Shown: positions 24,462 to 35,189 of the stretch, piece by piece
How the letters are laid out: every line of letters starts with the position of its first letter
How positions within the stretch are numbered: the stretch's first letter is position 1
Assembly (NCBI GenBank): GCA_019096065.1
Contig: JAGUCH010000001.1
Coordinates: 5,766,001-5,830,000 of the forward strand
Direction of reading: 5' to 3'
Source: Paracyclopina nana
Lineage: Eukaryota > Arthropoda > Copepoda > Cyclopoida > Cyclopettidae
DNA length: 64,000 nt
The notes under the pieces: model-generated
What the model saw: the letters and a program-made list of their open reading frames with translations, nothing else
Database searches by the model: none
What the model was told of the DNA's origin: nothing
Made by a program: the position numbers and the translations under genes

Positions 24462-24952
24462 TTGGTCAAGTACTTGTCATAAGCAGGGATCCCTGACGTT
24501 TCCGGGGCCGCTGTAGTTTTCTTGGCCGCTTCAATCCATTTTTTCAATGATTTTTCACTTTTTTCACTTTATCACTACAGCTGTTGCTGCTTACTGCTAG
24601 GCAGTCGCTAAGCTACTTTGCTATGGTTTGTAGTTCTTGTTCAGGCTATAGAGGGCAGCAATGTTTCTAGATAGCAGAGCCATCTCTGGATTATTTCAGA
24701 AAACACGCTAAATTGATAATTAATTTATTTCTTAATATATTGCGTTATTGAAAAAAAGTTACTTTTAAGTCATGCTTGGATTCCACATTTCTATAGCTAT
24801 GCAAAGTTTCAGATATCTAAGTAGCACGGTTCCTGAGCAATTCCCACCTAGTAATCGGCATGTCTTAAGTTCATGGCCCCTTATGAAATTGCGCTTGATT
24901 TCGGCAAGTTCATTACTCACTTGGAAATTCGGTTTAAGTGCATAAAATTTGT

Positions 24953-25030
24953 ACCTGCTGCTTTTCGGGACTTTGAAGGTGCGGTAAAAATTGCGCTCGT
25001 ATGGTAAACATAAAACCTCAACTCACTTTT
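24953..25030. repeat. Half copy of the 27605-27779 inverted-repeat element
   Basis: It shares CTGCTGCTTTTCGGGACT, the block GAAGGT...GTAAAAATTGC and a following ATAAAACCTC with one arm of the palindrome at 27605-27779. The second arm is absent. Confidence 0.5.
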
Positions 25031-25170
25031 GACCTCGTTCTTTCTAAGCAATTTGGGGGATATTAAAAACTTAACGGCCCTGGAATCAAATTTGAGGCAT
25101 TTTAAGTAATTTAATGCCCCTCATATTCCATGGAACTGATCCAAATTCCAAAGAAGTTGGAAAAAAGAGA

Positions 25171-25242
25171 GGATCATGCTTGATTCGAACCTCAGACAGT
25201 TGGATTAGCATTCCAATATTCTAACCACTGAGCTATGGAAAC
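25171..25242 (-). repeat. tRNA-like sequence (degenerate; SINE head or pseudogene)
   Basis: Read on the minus strand, this 72-nt unit has an A-box-like TAGCTCAGTGGTTAGA, an anticodon arm TTGGA-ATGCTAA-TCCAA (would-be anticodon GCT) and a B box GAGGTTCGAATC. The acceptor and T stems do not pair properly, so it is not a working tRNA gene. It probably derives from a tRNA-related SINE. Confidence 0.6.
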
Positions 25243-25310
25243 ATCATGAAAGTTGCCTGCTATGTAAAGGACTTTACCATAATTTAAGCCAGATAAAGAA
25301 GTAATATGAC

Positions 25311-25368
25311 TGGGGTTTGAACCTTAGACTGTTGAATCAAGAGCCCAGCGCTCTAACCATCGTGAAAA
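25311..25368 (-). repeat. Second degenerate tRNA-like sequence
   Basis: The minus strand carries GATGGTTAGAGCGCTGGGC and a B-box-like AAGGTTCAAACCC, in the same orientation as the unit at 25171-25242 and about 70 bp from it. The 5' part is eroded. Confidence 0.45.
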
Positions 25369-25538
25369 ACAAATTTTGAAAGTATATTTTATTGCTCCCA
25401 AACTACAGGATGCTAGCTCATGAGAGCCAGTGATATTCACATAGCAACTAAAAACCAAGCAGTATTTTCTAGGGCACAGGGCAGCCCGGTAACTTTATTA
25501 AAACACTCAAAAATCATATTACAGAATATAAAATTGTA

Positions 25539-25624
25539 TATTTCGAGCTGGGGCACGTAAAGTAGGGTCATTGATCAATCAATATGCTTTAATGACCCTA
25601 CTTTACGTGCCCCAGCTTGAAATA
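25539..25624. repeat. Near-perfect 34-bp-arm hairpin
   Basis: The arms 25539-25572 and 25591-25624 are reverse complements with one mismatch, both containing GCTGGGGCACGTAAAGTAGG or its complement. The 18-nt loop contains GATCAATCAATATG. It is probably a tiny MITE. A hairpin RNA precursor is possible but unsupported. Confidence 0.85.
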
Positions 25625-27366
25625 AATAACTATAAGTGTACTGCATCAAAAAGTTAGAATTGATACCATGAAGAAGTTGACTTTCTTTGCCTAGTGCGCA
25701 CAATGTGATTTATGACCATGGTAAGTTTATCAGCAATTTTCTGGCCTTCCATCAAACGCTCCCATCAGAAATTAGTTATTCTTGGCTCCATCAAGATTTG
25801 CGCGTCAAGAACATTCCATTGATGTCTGCACAGAGCTTTTGACATAGTTATAGTTTGAGGCCCTAGATGTGAGCACTTCGTATCGCTAATTTGAGGAGAA
25901 ACAATTGGATACATATATCAATATGATATCAGTAATATGAATAAAAAAGTAATTGTTAAAAGTTAACTCTTCAAGCTGAACACAGATTATACAGATTTTA
26001 TTTCAAAGCTACTAAACCTATCATTCATCACAGGCCTCCTTCGCTCTGAAAATCATTGATCTCAGTCGTTCGGCCTTCATATGTATCTTTTTTTATTGCA
26101 GGATGTTTCCACAAGAGCTTTCCAAGGCGGCAGTGAAAAAAGCCTTCATTAAAATGTTGTTTTGAACGAAGAATGAGCTCATGTGAGAAATGTCCCAAAA
26201 GGATTTAAATGGATCGCCTGAGTTGATAGCCCCAAATGCAGCAAGAGCATCTTTGGAGGATGCAGAGGCTTTCTTCTCCTTGGAGGGGGATACTAAGCAA
26301 AGATCGCTATCATTGTCCGCCACACTACCATCCTGGTTCAGGAGCAGCCTTGACCACTCATTGGCAGGACGAAAAAGTAGAAGCTTTGTCAAAAAGAGGA
26401 TGCAAAGGCAGTCAAATGTCTGGACTATCGATTTACCACCGTCATCATCGTAAGTGGAAGCTAAAAGCATTATATCCATAATTCATGAAAATAAGTATCC
26501 CCAAAAGATTCAAGCTTTTCACTAGAAAAGAAATGTCTTCTTCACTTAGGTAGCACACCTATTAAAATACTTCCAAAGACACATAAAAGATACAGATGCA
26601 TGAAAATGGAAAAGAGTGAATGCCATTGCTTAGCCAGCATGTCAGTTGCCACTATTCTCAGCAAATTGTCCTACATCATGCACAAATTACGCAAAAAGTT
26701 TTGAAAAAAAGTGTAGTGGACTACGCGTGTACAGATTGTAAAACCTCAATCGTCAAACGTTGGATTGCGTGAAACACTAGAGACCTTAACAAAAGCAAAA
26801 CCAGACATTGCAATTGTAAACTTGCGGTAAAATGGTCTCTCTGGAAGTGAAAGCGAGTTTCGAAAAAAATTCTGAATTTTCTGAAAAAAGTTCACTTGAA
26901 GTGGAGTGATGCTAAATCAACAATTGACTGATATATCATTTTGTCGATATTGCCACTCAGTGCAAAAAGCCACGTTTATAACCTTTTTTGTGGTGCATTG
27001 AGCAGCGGTGAAAGCCGCCTACGATTGCGCTCCTCAAGCCAGGAAAGTTTGGCTGGCCTTTAAGGTCAATCAGTTTCATCACAAAGGCACAAGTAGAAAA
27101 AATGAGCTTCATTATAGTGGGATTTTGGGTCACCCGATCACATCTATCCTCTTTTGATAGCTGTCAGCCCGAGGGACAAATGCTTTTTTTCGCTAATGAA
27201 TCGGATATTGCTTTTTGGCAAAACAGAAAGCTCTAGAAAAATCCAATTTGAGCTCAAGTGCGAAAACGCGCGAAAACCTTGCAATTGTAGCGGGATCTGA
27301 ATTTTCCTGAATGAGGATTCGTAATGCATGCGAATTCCGACAGTTTCATCAGGCATCAAGCCTTCA

Positions 27367-27527
27367 AGGGCGTTCTCATATCGCAGTTTGGTCGAACCAA
27401 AACTGATTTTAGTTAAACCAAACTGATTTTGGAAGCACTACAAGAATGCTGACTTTTGTCCGGACTAAGTCAGTTTGGTCTAACCAGTATCAGTTTTGGT
27501 TAAACTAAAATGCGAAATGAACAATCA
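27367..27527. repeat. Family-B miniature inverted-repeat transposon, right end decayed
   Basis: It starts with AGGGCGTTCTCATATCGCA after TCA, and its interior has repeated ACCAAAACTGATT and GTTTGGTC blocks in both orientations, like the intact copy at 41907-42077. The right end has lost the GCCCT terminus. Confidence 0.75.
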
Positions 27528-27604
27528 GCAAAAAAAGCTAGAAAAGGCAGATAGCAAAGATGCATGTTGTTTACCACCCAACTTTTCCTCTTGATATTAG
27601 TATT

Positions 27605-27779
27605 TTACTTGCTGCTTTTCGGGACTGAGAAGGTAAGTAAAAATTGCCCTAGGTGAGTAAATGAAACCAAGCCGAATCTTGAACCGAGCGAAGCGAGGGG
27701 AATAGTGAGGCGAGGTTTTATTTTACTCACCGAGGGCATTATTTACGTTACCTTCGAAGTCCTGAGAAGCAGCAAGTCA
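27605..27779. repeat. 175-bp inverted-repeat element
   Basis: The left arm TTACTTGCTGCTTTTCGGGA...GCCCTAGGTGAGTAAA matches the reverse complement of the right arm ending GAGAAGCAGCAAGTCAA. The centre contains GAACCGAGCGAAGCGAGG, related to the loop of the 1121-1308 palindrome. Confidence 0.7.
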
Positions 27780-28070
27780 AATTTTATTAACTGTGACCGA
27801 TTTTCCGAGCGAAATGAACTTGCTGGAACGCCATATTGTGACGTCACGGGGTTTGCAAAAAGCTGACACGATCGGCAAAGTGAATTTACTCGCGAGTAAA
27901 ACCGGTTACAGTTAGTAAAAGAATTGTTCCCCTTAGGTGGTGTGATGCATGAATTCAATTATTTTCCGCGAATGCATATTTGTTTAGAAGTTGATGTAGC
28001 GTTCAGAGAAGCCCACCAAATTCATGCAGAAGGAGGTGAAATGTCATCAGCTGGTCATCAGGGCTTTTGC

Positions 28071-28260
28071 TAGTTCCAGTTCCTAGAACGCGCGCGGCGG
28101 CGGTAGAACGCAGATCGGGACCAGCTGACGTCGCGCGATCGAGAAAGCTGTTGGTACGTATTGTTCAGTGCACGTGGTCTTTGCCGGCCTTTTTCTCCGC
28201 TTGTCACGGCCCGAACAAGGCCCTCGAAGAGAGTAGAACAGCTATATGATGGCCTCGGAG
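28071..28260 (+). promoter_or_regulatory. CpG-rich island, possible distal promoter or non-coding first exon
   Basis: This is the only strongly GC- and CpG-rich patch in about 16 kb of AT-rich DNA. It contains GAACGCGCGCGGCGGCGG, a CRE-like TGACGTCG and CGCGCGATCG. A possible donor (TTG followed by GTACGT) sits at its end. It lies about 9 kb upstream of the first HCN coding exon on the same strand, so it could be a distal HCN promoter. That link is inference only. Confidence 0.3.
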
Positions 28261-28406
28261 GACGCCGCCTTGCTACACTGCTGCCCTATTTGGCCTCGAA
28301 AAATCTGTCCTCAGTTCAGTGTGAGGCTGACTTCAACGCACCAAAGAAGTTGTGAGCACTGGCCAAGCCAACAGATTCCTTCAGGTTCTGCCCAAAACTA
28401 CTAGCC

Positions 28407-29635
28407 TCCCTTGAGTATCTCCATTACCAGTTATGCTATATGCATTTACAAAAAAAGCTGATGGAAAACCACAGTGAACACTAGTATTGGTAGCAAATCA
28501 ATCTACTAACGTGGTAAAAGAGAAGAAAGAACAACAACTACAAAGTAGATCAATAGGAAAACGTACGTTGATGAACACACAGCTATTCATTATCATTAAT
28601 GAGTCCTTTAATCCTGTTCTACTGAAGCAGAGATCTTGAAGATTTACGTCATGAGTGTACTTTCATCATCCCTCATGATGCTACGATATGTGACAATGGC
28701 TGTCAACTTGCTTGATTAAAAATCTAACATGAAATTGATTAGAAAAGATTAAAATCATTTCATTCGTAATTCTTGAACATCTGAAAAAATAGTCAATAAT
28801 AGTGAAAATCTGATTGGAGAATACTTGCTCGATTCTGAGCAAGGCAAGCATTAAAGTTGACACAAAAATGGGAACGGCAAATATGCATCACAATTTTGAC
28901 ATTTCCAACCTCCAAGATCAGAAAGTTGAAAGAAATCGATGCATAACATACCAAGTACATGAATTCTTGCTACAAGAATATTAAGTTTACTAGCGATGCA
29001 AGAAGGAAGGCTACTCTTGTAACATTAGAAAGCCATTCATAAAAGGTTGAGGGGATTAAGGTATTGAAGAATGCATTAAAAGAAGCTTAGCCATCATCAC
29101 TTCACTTCTAGAAAAATGAAGTACTGCTCCTTGCATATGAAAGGCATTGGAACCACACAAAAGTAAGGTGCTTTCGAATTTTCTAGGAGCGTAAAAACCA
29201 TGGCTAAGCAGAAAAGAAGCTGATGGAGTAACTTTACTTGTCAAAAAATTCTCTAGATGAGTGTAGTAGAACACTACACGTTTAAGGTACAAATTAAAAA
29301 TTGACACTGACGAACTTTCTTTGTGCGATTTACCTCTTACGGTTTTGTGCAAAGAAAGCAGCAGGGTCATTGTTTTCAGCAAGGCAAAGGTATACAATTT
29401 TCTCAGCTTTCTAAGAACTAGTTCCTCGTGTATCGCTTATTGCACTGTTTGATGCACTGCAGTAGCCTGTTTCTAACCAGAATATTATAGTTCACCTAGC
29501 TCCTGAGGTATCACTATCTTGGTCGCAACTTTCTTTCATTTCATTTATGCAGATACCGCCTTGGAGCACTTCACTTTTTAAAAGTGCTTCCAAAAAAGCT
29601 CAAAAACGTTAGATGTTTATTGTTTAGTCAGACGT
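28407..29635. other. Non-coding stretch, nothing recognised
   Basis: AT-rich sequence with short unsupported frames. No repeat or RNA gene was recognised. Confidence 0.45.
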
Positions 29636-29734
29636 CCCCACCAGAACTTTGGTTCCCGATTCGAGAACGAATGTTACGCGATTCCTCCAGACTATGTATT
29701 CGGTAAAGAATCGTTCTACTCGATCTGTCTCGAT

Positions 29735-30449
29735 GGCTCTACTGGTTAAAGGCTAATCGGTAAAAGGCTATTTGGTGTAAGGCTAATTGGTAAAAGGCGA
29801 AATGGTGAAAGGCCAATTGGCCAAAGGCTAGATTAGAGAAAGGCTACCAAAAAAACGCTAAATTGATAACGATACAAGAGTTCAAATCATTTAATGACAT
29901 CTATTTTGATCATTGAAGTTCCAAAATAACTGGTTTTCATTGCCTAATTTTCCTCAATCAAAAAAAGCAGCTGCTTTGCTTTTAAAAATATTACGGGTTT
30001 GCTTAGCCTTTTTATCTTAGCTTAGCTTCGTCTGGCAGCAACATGAGAAAGGCCTAGTGTCTTGAAAATAGAATAAAGTTATTTTCCTTGGTGACAACAG
30101 AATCAAGTCTTGCTTATTCTCAATAAGCTAAATCAGCTTGGTCAGTCAAGTCAAGACAAGTAATTCTTGTTTGTAAAATTTTCCTTTGTACAGATCCAAG
30201 CCTATTTATGAATTCCTAAGCTAAGCCCAAAAAAGCAATTTTTGTCACAAAAAATAATGAAACTAAGAATTAACAAGGAAAACCAAAAGATGTCACTTGT
30301 GAACCAATCAAACACTATAACTCAAAAACATCTGCTATTGGCCTTTTCAATATAGCCTTTTACCAATGTAGCCTTTGCCCAATTTGCCTTTTACCAATTA
30401 GCCTCTAACCAATTAGCCTTTTACCGATTAGCCTTTAACCAGTACACCC
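29735..30449. mobile_element. Foldback transposon with terminal tandem repeats and 8-bp TSD
   Basis: The left end GGCTCTACTGGTTAAAGGC matches the reverse complement of the right end (GGGTGTACTGGTTAAAGGC) with two mismatches. Each roughly 100-bp terminal arm consists of about six degenerate 15-16-bp units of AATTGGTAAAAGGCT, oppositely oriented at the two ends. GTCTCGAT flanks it directly at 29727-29734 and 30450-30457, an 8-bp target-site duplication. Confidence 0.85.
29925..30055. repeat. Decayed fragment of family-A miniature element
   Basis: It shares AACTGGTTTTCATTGC, TTATCTTAGCTTAGC and a GGCAGCAACATGAGAAAGGC terminus with the right half of the element at 35001-35186. Only about half remains, inside the foldback element. 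Confidence 0.55.
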
Positions 30450-31146
30450 GTCTCGATTAGTCGGTTAATTTGACACAAAGAAATAATCATTGATGATTAT
30501 TACTCGAATACTTGGCAAAGAATCTTTAACGAAAAGCTTGATAAACATTCTTAGATGATTCTTTCATTATCAATCGTTTCATTTTCGTTTCCTCAGTAAA
30601 CATGACTATTTAGTGCTTGATTTTCTCTCGAATCATCAAGAAAGTTTTGTGTATCAACTTCATGTGAAATAATTGTATGGTTTTTACGTCACATTGATCA
30701 CGAAATATTCAAGCGATATATTTTCAATTAATTTTCATTAATGATTAATTATTGATCAATCATGAATGTTTCATCAGCGAATTGGTCACTAAAGGAACAT
30801 TTATGTTTTTTCTCGAATGTTCATGAAGAAATCATCAACCTTTTTTTGCTTGCAAGTCAGCAATTTATGTTTCTCAATTATCAACTGATTCAAACGAGTT
30901 CACCAAAGCAGCAATTAATTGAGACTCGCACGGTCACGTCAAATTTAAGAATAATTGAATCATGAGATTATCAAGGATTAATCTTGCTAGTATTTTTGTC
31001 AAGCGATCACTTAATTTTCATGTTTTTGGGTTATAGTCATACTTATGAACTTACAAAAAATTCAAAGTACTCTAAGAATTTAAGCTAGCTCCATCTATAG
31101 AATTTTCGGCACAATATTGTAGCTAAAAATATTACAAATTGCAGTG

Positions 31147-31265
31147 GGTCCTCTGTGGTCTAGAGGCAAGGCGCTGGATTCCAAATTTGAGGTTCATGGG
31201 TTCGAATCCACCATGGGTAAACTTTCTTTCTAGCTTTTCTAACTTTCTTTCTTTCTCTTTCTTTC
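31147..31265 (+). repeat. tRNA-derived SINE with pyrimidine tail
   Basis: The A box TGGTCTAGAGG and a perfect B box GGTTCGAATCC are spaced as in a tRNA, with a would-be anticodon loop TTCCAAA. The stems pair poorly, so this is not a functional tRNA. A CTTT-rich tail (31221-31265) follows, typical of a SINE tail. Confidence 0.65.
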
Positions 31266-32465
31266 AAAATCCATCATAGTCTAAAGATAGAGAAAGCTTA
31301 ATCAAAAAGCTAGAAAGCTCCCCATAAAAAAAATTTTTGACAGGTCCTTGAATAATAACTGAAATCAAGTCCTTGATCGAATAATAACTGAATTCAATAC
31401 CTGAAAAGTTCCTGAAAAGTTCCTGAATAATCTGGTTTGGAGGTTGAGAAAGAATTGTTAACAATTGATTAGGAAAGAATTATCAAATAATCATTGGTTG
31501 ATTTAAATAATCATTCGAGTACTAATCACTTTCTCAACTCGAAAAAACGTCACCGATTTGATACCGATTCAGAAAATAATCTAGAATATTAATAGTTCAC
31601 GAATTATCCTTGATTTTCAACCAAATTTTCAGGCAAAGTTCTGGTGGGGGTTTATCATGTTTTGAAAGTAATTGCCACCAGTATCGTAAGTGAGAAATAG
31701 ATTCGCAAGAGGCTAGCTTTCTATAATAACACAGATAAGGGCCCTCAGATCCCGAAGGAATCTGGTTAATTAATTAGGAGTCACAAAGCATGCTTGATGA
31801 TTTGTTGGCATAAAAGTGACCTTCAAATAAATCACTCCATCTACAAGATCAACATCCGTCCAATGACCGGACACTTTTGATTCGTTCAAAGATGAAGTCT
31901 TTCTGAAAAAAAGCATGTCAATGTCGATGAAAATTGTGCAAAGGAAAATCTCGGGGTGAGTACCATTAGTGGACGCATTCTTTCCTAACTATCAGTCATA
32001 CAAATAAAGCAGAGCAGCTTTTAGTTTCCTAATTCATACAAAAGTGCTAGAAATAGAAAATAATAATTGAGTACCCATATCTTCTAGTTTTACCCTCATC
32101 ATATTGACTTGTGAGTTAAGCAGCGTTTCCATGCTGTAATTCAAGCTACTACATTCATTAAGTTTCCTATAAGTGAAGCAATCTATCAAAATGCTCATCT
32201 ATTTTGCCGTGAGTTACCCCTTTTATAACTCGAGTTGAGTAGAAATCATGCCAATGTTTTTCAGCCACCTACTCAAACTGCATTTTGAGCTCAACTTTTT
32301 GCCAAAGTTGGTTGGCTATGGCAGCAAAGGTCACAATTGAGCTTCATGTTGTATTTGTTGCGTTTTTAGCAAGCAAAACTGGTATGAGAAAGTAGAAAGC
32401 ATTGCAAAGAATCAAGTACTAATATTTAGAAATGCTAAAAATGGTTGCAATGTGTGTGATTGTTT

Positions 32466-32653
32466 GGGTAACGGTAATAAGATCGAAATTTAAATTAAAA
32501 TCCAGGTAGAGGTTCATTTTTTGTTTTCCCGTTCGATCTTATTACCTAGTATCAATTTTAGTTCGATCTTAAAATCCAGGTGATTCGACTTTAAAATCCC
32601 TTATCAATTCGGCTTTAAAATCCCCCCTAAATTCGATCTTAATAACGGCACCC
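32466..32653. mobile_element. 188-bp MITE with 8-bp target-site duplication
   Basis: The termini GGGTAACGGTAATAAGATCG and, on the other strand, GGGTGCCGTTATTAAGATCG are imperfect inverted repeats. The interior repeats TTCGATCTTAAAATCC-like blocks. GATTGTTT flanks it directly at 32458-32465 and 32654-32661. The 8-bp duplication suggests a hAT-like or similar transposase; the superfamily is inference. Confidence 0.85.
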
Positions 32654-32661
32654 GATTGTTT

Positions 32662-35000
32662 TCCTCGTCATAAGAATTGCAATTCTTACTGGCAATATAA
32701 ATCTTATTTTATACTATTTTTCGTAGAGAAGGTAACTTGTGAGGGTTTTAATCATATCTATCATAACTCATCAACTTTCGCATTTCCGACATCGCTCATA
32801 TGACGAATAGATTTCATGATTTTGTGCTACATAGTAGTTCCGTCAAGAGTTGCTTTACGGGATGGGGCTAAAACTTTTTTGGAGCTGTGTAGAATTAAAA
32901 AGATTATAAGAAGAATAATTTGCGTTGGGCTACCATTCATATACTTCCATCCCAAGTGAAGCTAAACACAAAAACGGGCAAGAGTAGGCTGCTTGTTTGT
33001 CTTCCATGCATTGAATACACTACTAAGAAATCCTCCTTGATTGGGTTATAGAGTGTGCTTTTCCAACAGAAGCAGCCTTTGCCATGGCTATACTATATCT
33101 GATTTCCTAAGCCATTGCATTGCCTTATGGTCTTATAATCCTTACTATGAATTATGCAATAGGCATGTAATGCAACGGAGGAATGCAGTGAAAGGGTCAG
33201 CCTAATAAGAATGTGGGCATTCGCTTTTCGACATTGGCCACCCATTATGTTGAGATCCATTTCATGAAGCTAGATGCTAAATTATGGTCGAAGTGTGTGC
33301 ATGTTTATTAGCACCACAGTCCAAGCATAAATGCATAAAAATAATTTTGATGGCTTTTCTTGGACAGCCAACATTCGGTTCAAATAAGTTACTATGAGAA
33401 GATCTAGATAAGGGTGACTAATCCCTTGAAGGCAGACAAGGATTACCGTCCACAACGGGCTCCTTTATTGTAGCAGTAGTATACTTAAAGATTACCGAGC
33501 CCAAAAGAGGGAAGGCTTATGCAGGCAACTGCACCATGCCACTAAATTCTCAAATCTCTTAGGGAGAAAACATTAATAAGGATTGCCACATAAAGCGTAG
33601 AATTCGTAATTTCCGGCAGGCGCCTCCCTAAAAGTCTCAAAAAAGAAATTGTGGCCCTGCTTCAGACAGCTCTAACTAAAACGTGGAAGTTTTTCTGTAT
33701 AACAGAGTGGTAATTATTTGGTCATTATGTGGAGAGGGCTTTTTAAACGGAGGAGCATGCTTCACTGCCATCTTTGGCGAAGGCCCCAAAAAGTCTCTTG
33801 CATGATAAGGAAAGTTACATGGCGCCATTGCAAGTCCTTGAGAAAAAGCATATCTAATGCTTTGGTTTTTGTCCCACTAAATCAATCCCCCTCACATGTT
33901 GGTGTCACATGTTCAAGCCTCCATTTGTAACAGGGCTCAAGAACAGACTCAAAAGTTAGAGATGGGTATCTTGGGAGACATGCAGGAATGCGCAAGATCT
34001 ATTCAGAAAAATAGTAAATTGAAACTGGAGGCCACTTGAAGCCGTGAACATAACCCAGCCGAGCTTCGATCCTGAAACGAGAGCAGCCTTCTTTCTTCTC
34101 CATCCTTTGTGCCTCATGATGTCCTCGTTTTGCCCCCTTAAGGTATCGGCTTTCTTTAAGCTCAGACGCACACCAGAGTTGCTGCATCGGCTGACCAGCT
34201 AGCGCACTTTTCCTATGCGAAATGACATCAGTGATCTTGCTACTATGAAAAAGATCAGTCTATGATGCTGGCCAAGAAGGGTAATTAGTATCTTAGGTAA
34301 AAAAGGGTAGAAAGCAATTTGGCTCACATTGTGCATGTTTGGAGGCTAACCCTCGATACCCAGCCAATCGTTGACTATTGGCAATCTAAACCTTTACGGA
34401 TCCACTCGAATCTACTGAGACTGGTATAGCGTATTAGATTAAGGTGCTTTGGCTTACTTCTCCAAGAGTTTCCTCAAGCAGAGAACTCTGGCCCTGGTGT
34501 TAAGCTACACTTTTAAAATGTAATGTTGAGTCCAAATTAAGGGAGCATTTTCTATTTTTATAACGCGAGTTGGAGACGAGCAATTGACAAAAAACCGATG
34601 CACTGGCTAGCCACAGCAGTAGATTTCATTGCCAATGACTTGAGAGACAAGGCTAATCACATTATAGGGACTTGAGAGAGGGGCCAAGGACAAACAACGA
34701 GGCTCTTCTGACCTTTTTCCTAAAAACTGTCCAGCAACAAGGGACAACAGAGGCTTTTTTAATTATGCACACAAACATTATTTTTCTTTGATAAGGCATT
34801 TTCTTTTCTTCCCTACGCGAGGTAATGAAAACCAGATATTCATTTGTGGGTTGTGGGAAAGGGATGACCACTAGGGAACAATACGAATGATGACAACACA
34901 AAACCTCAAAAACATTGCTGAATATTGCTACATTTTTTGGGAGCACAAATGGTTTGTGTTTCTTACTTGACCTCTCCTAAAATGAAGGCTTGATTACATA
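32662..35000. other. Non-coding stretch, nothing recognised
   Basis: Only short frames occur on both strands; the largest (near 33718-33930 and 33956-34171) read as low-quality translations. No exon, RNA gene or repeat was recognised. Confidence 0.45.
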
Positions 35001-35186
35001 AAGCCGTTCTCATATTGCCGGAAAAAGCTAAGGTAAAATTAGCTAAGCTAAGGTAAAAATAGCTAAGCAAACGCTCAAAATTTCAAGCAAAGTAGCTGCT
35101 TTTTGTGAATGTTGAGCGAAATAACCGGTTTTCGTTGCATAATTTTTACCTTAGCTTAGCTTTTTCCGGCAATATGAGAACGGCCT
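35001..35186. mobile_element. Family-A MITE with 3-bp TSD
   Basis: The termini AAGCCGTTCTCATATTGCCG and, reversed, AGGCCGTTCTCATATTGCCG are inverted repeats continuing into GAAAAAGCTAAG. The direct repeat ATA flanks it at 34998-35000 and 35187-35189. A second, interrupted copy is at 57787-58570. Confidence 0.85.
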
Positions 35187-35189
35187 ATA

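Larger units (their letters stand above)
29636..31650. mobile_element. About 2-kb composite element bounded by CCCCACCAGAACTTTG inverted repeats
   Basis: The left end CCCCACCAGAACTTTGG is inverted at the right end as CAAAGTTCTGGTGGGG. No long reading frame lies inside, so it is non-autonomous. It holds a nested 8-bp-TSD foldback element (29735-30449), a decayed family-A fragment and a tRNA-derived SINE. A target-site duplication is not clear. Confidence 0.6.

Noticed and set aside
25171-25242. Functional tRNA gene with anticodon GCT
   Set aside because: The length and the A and B boxes fit, but the acceptor and T stems do not pair.
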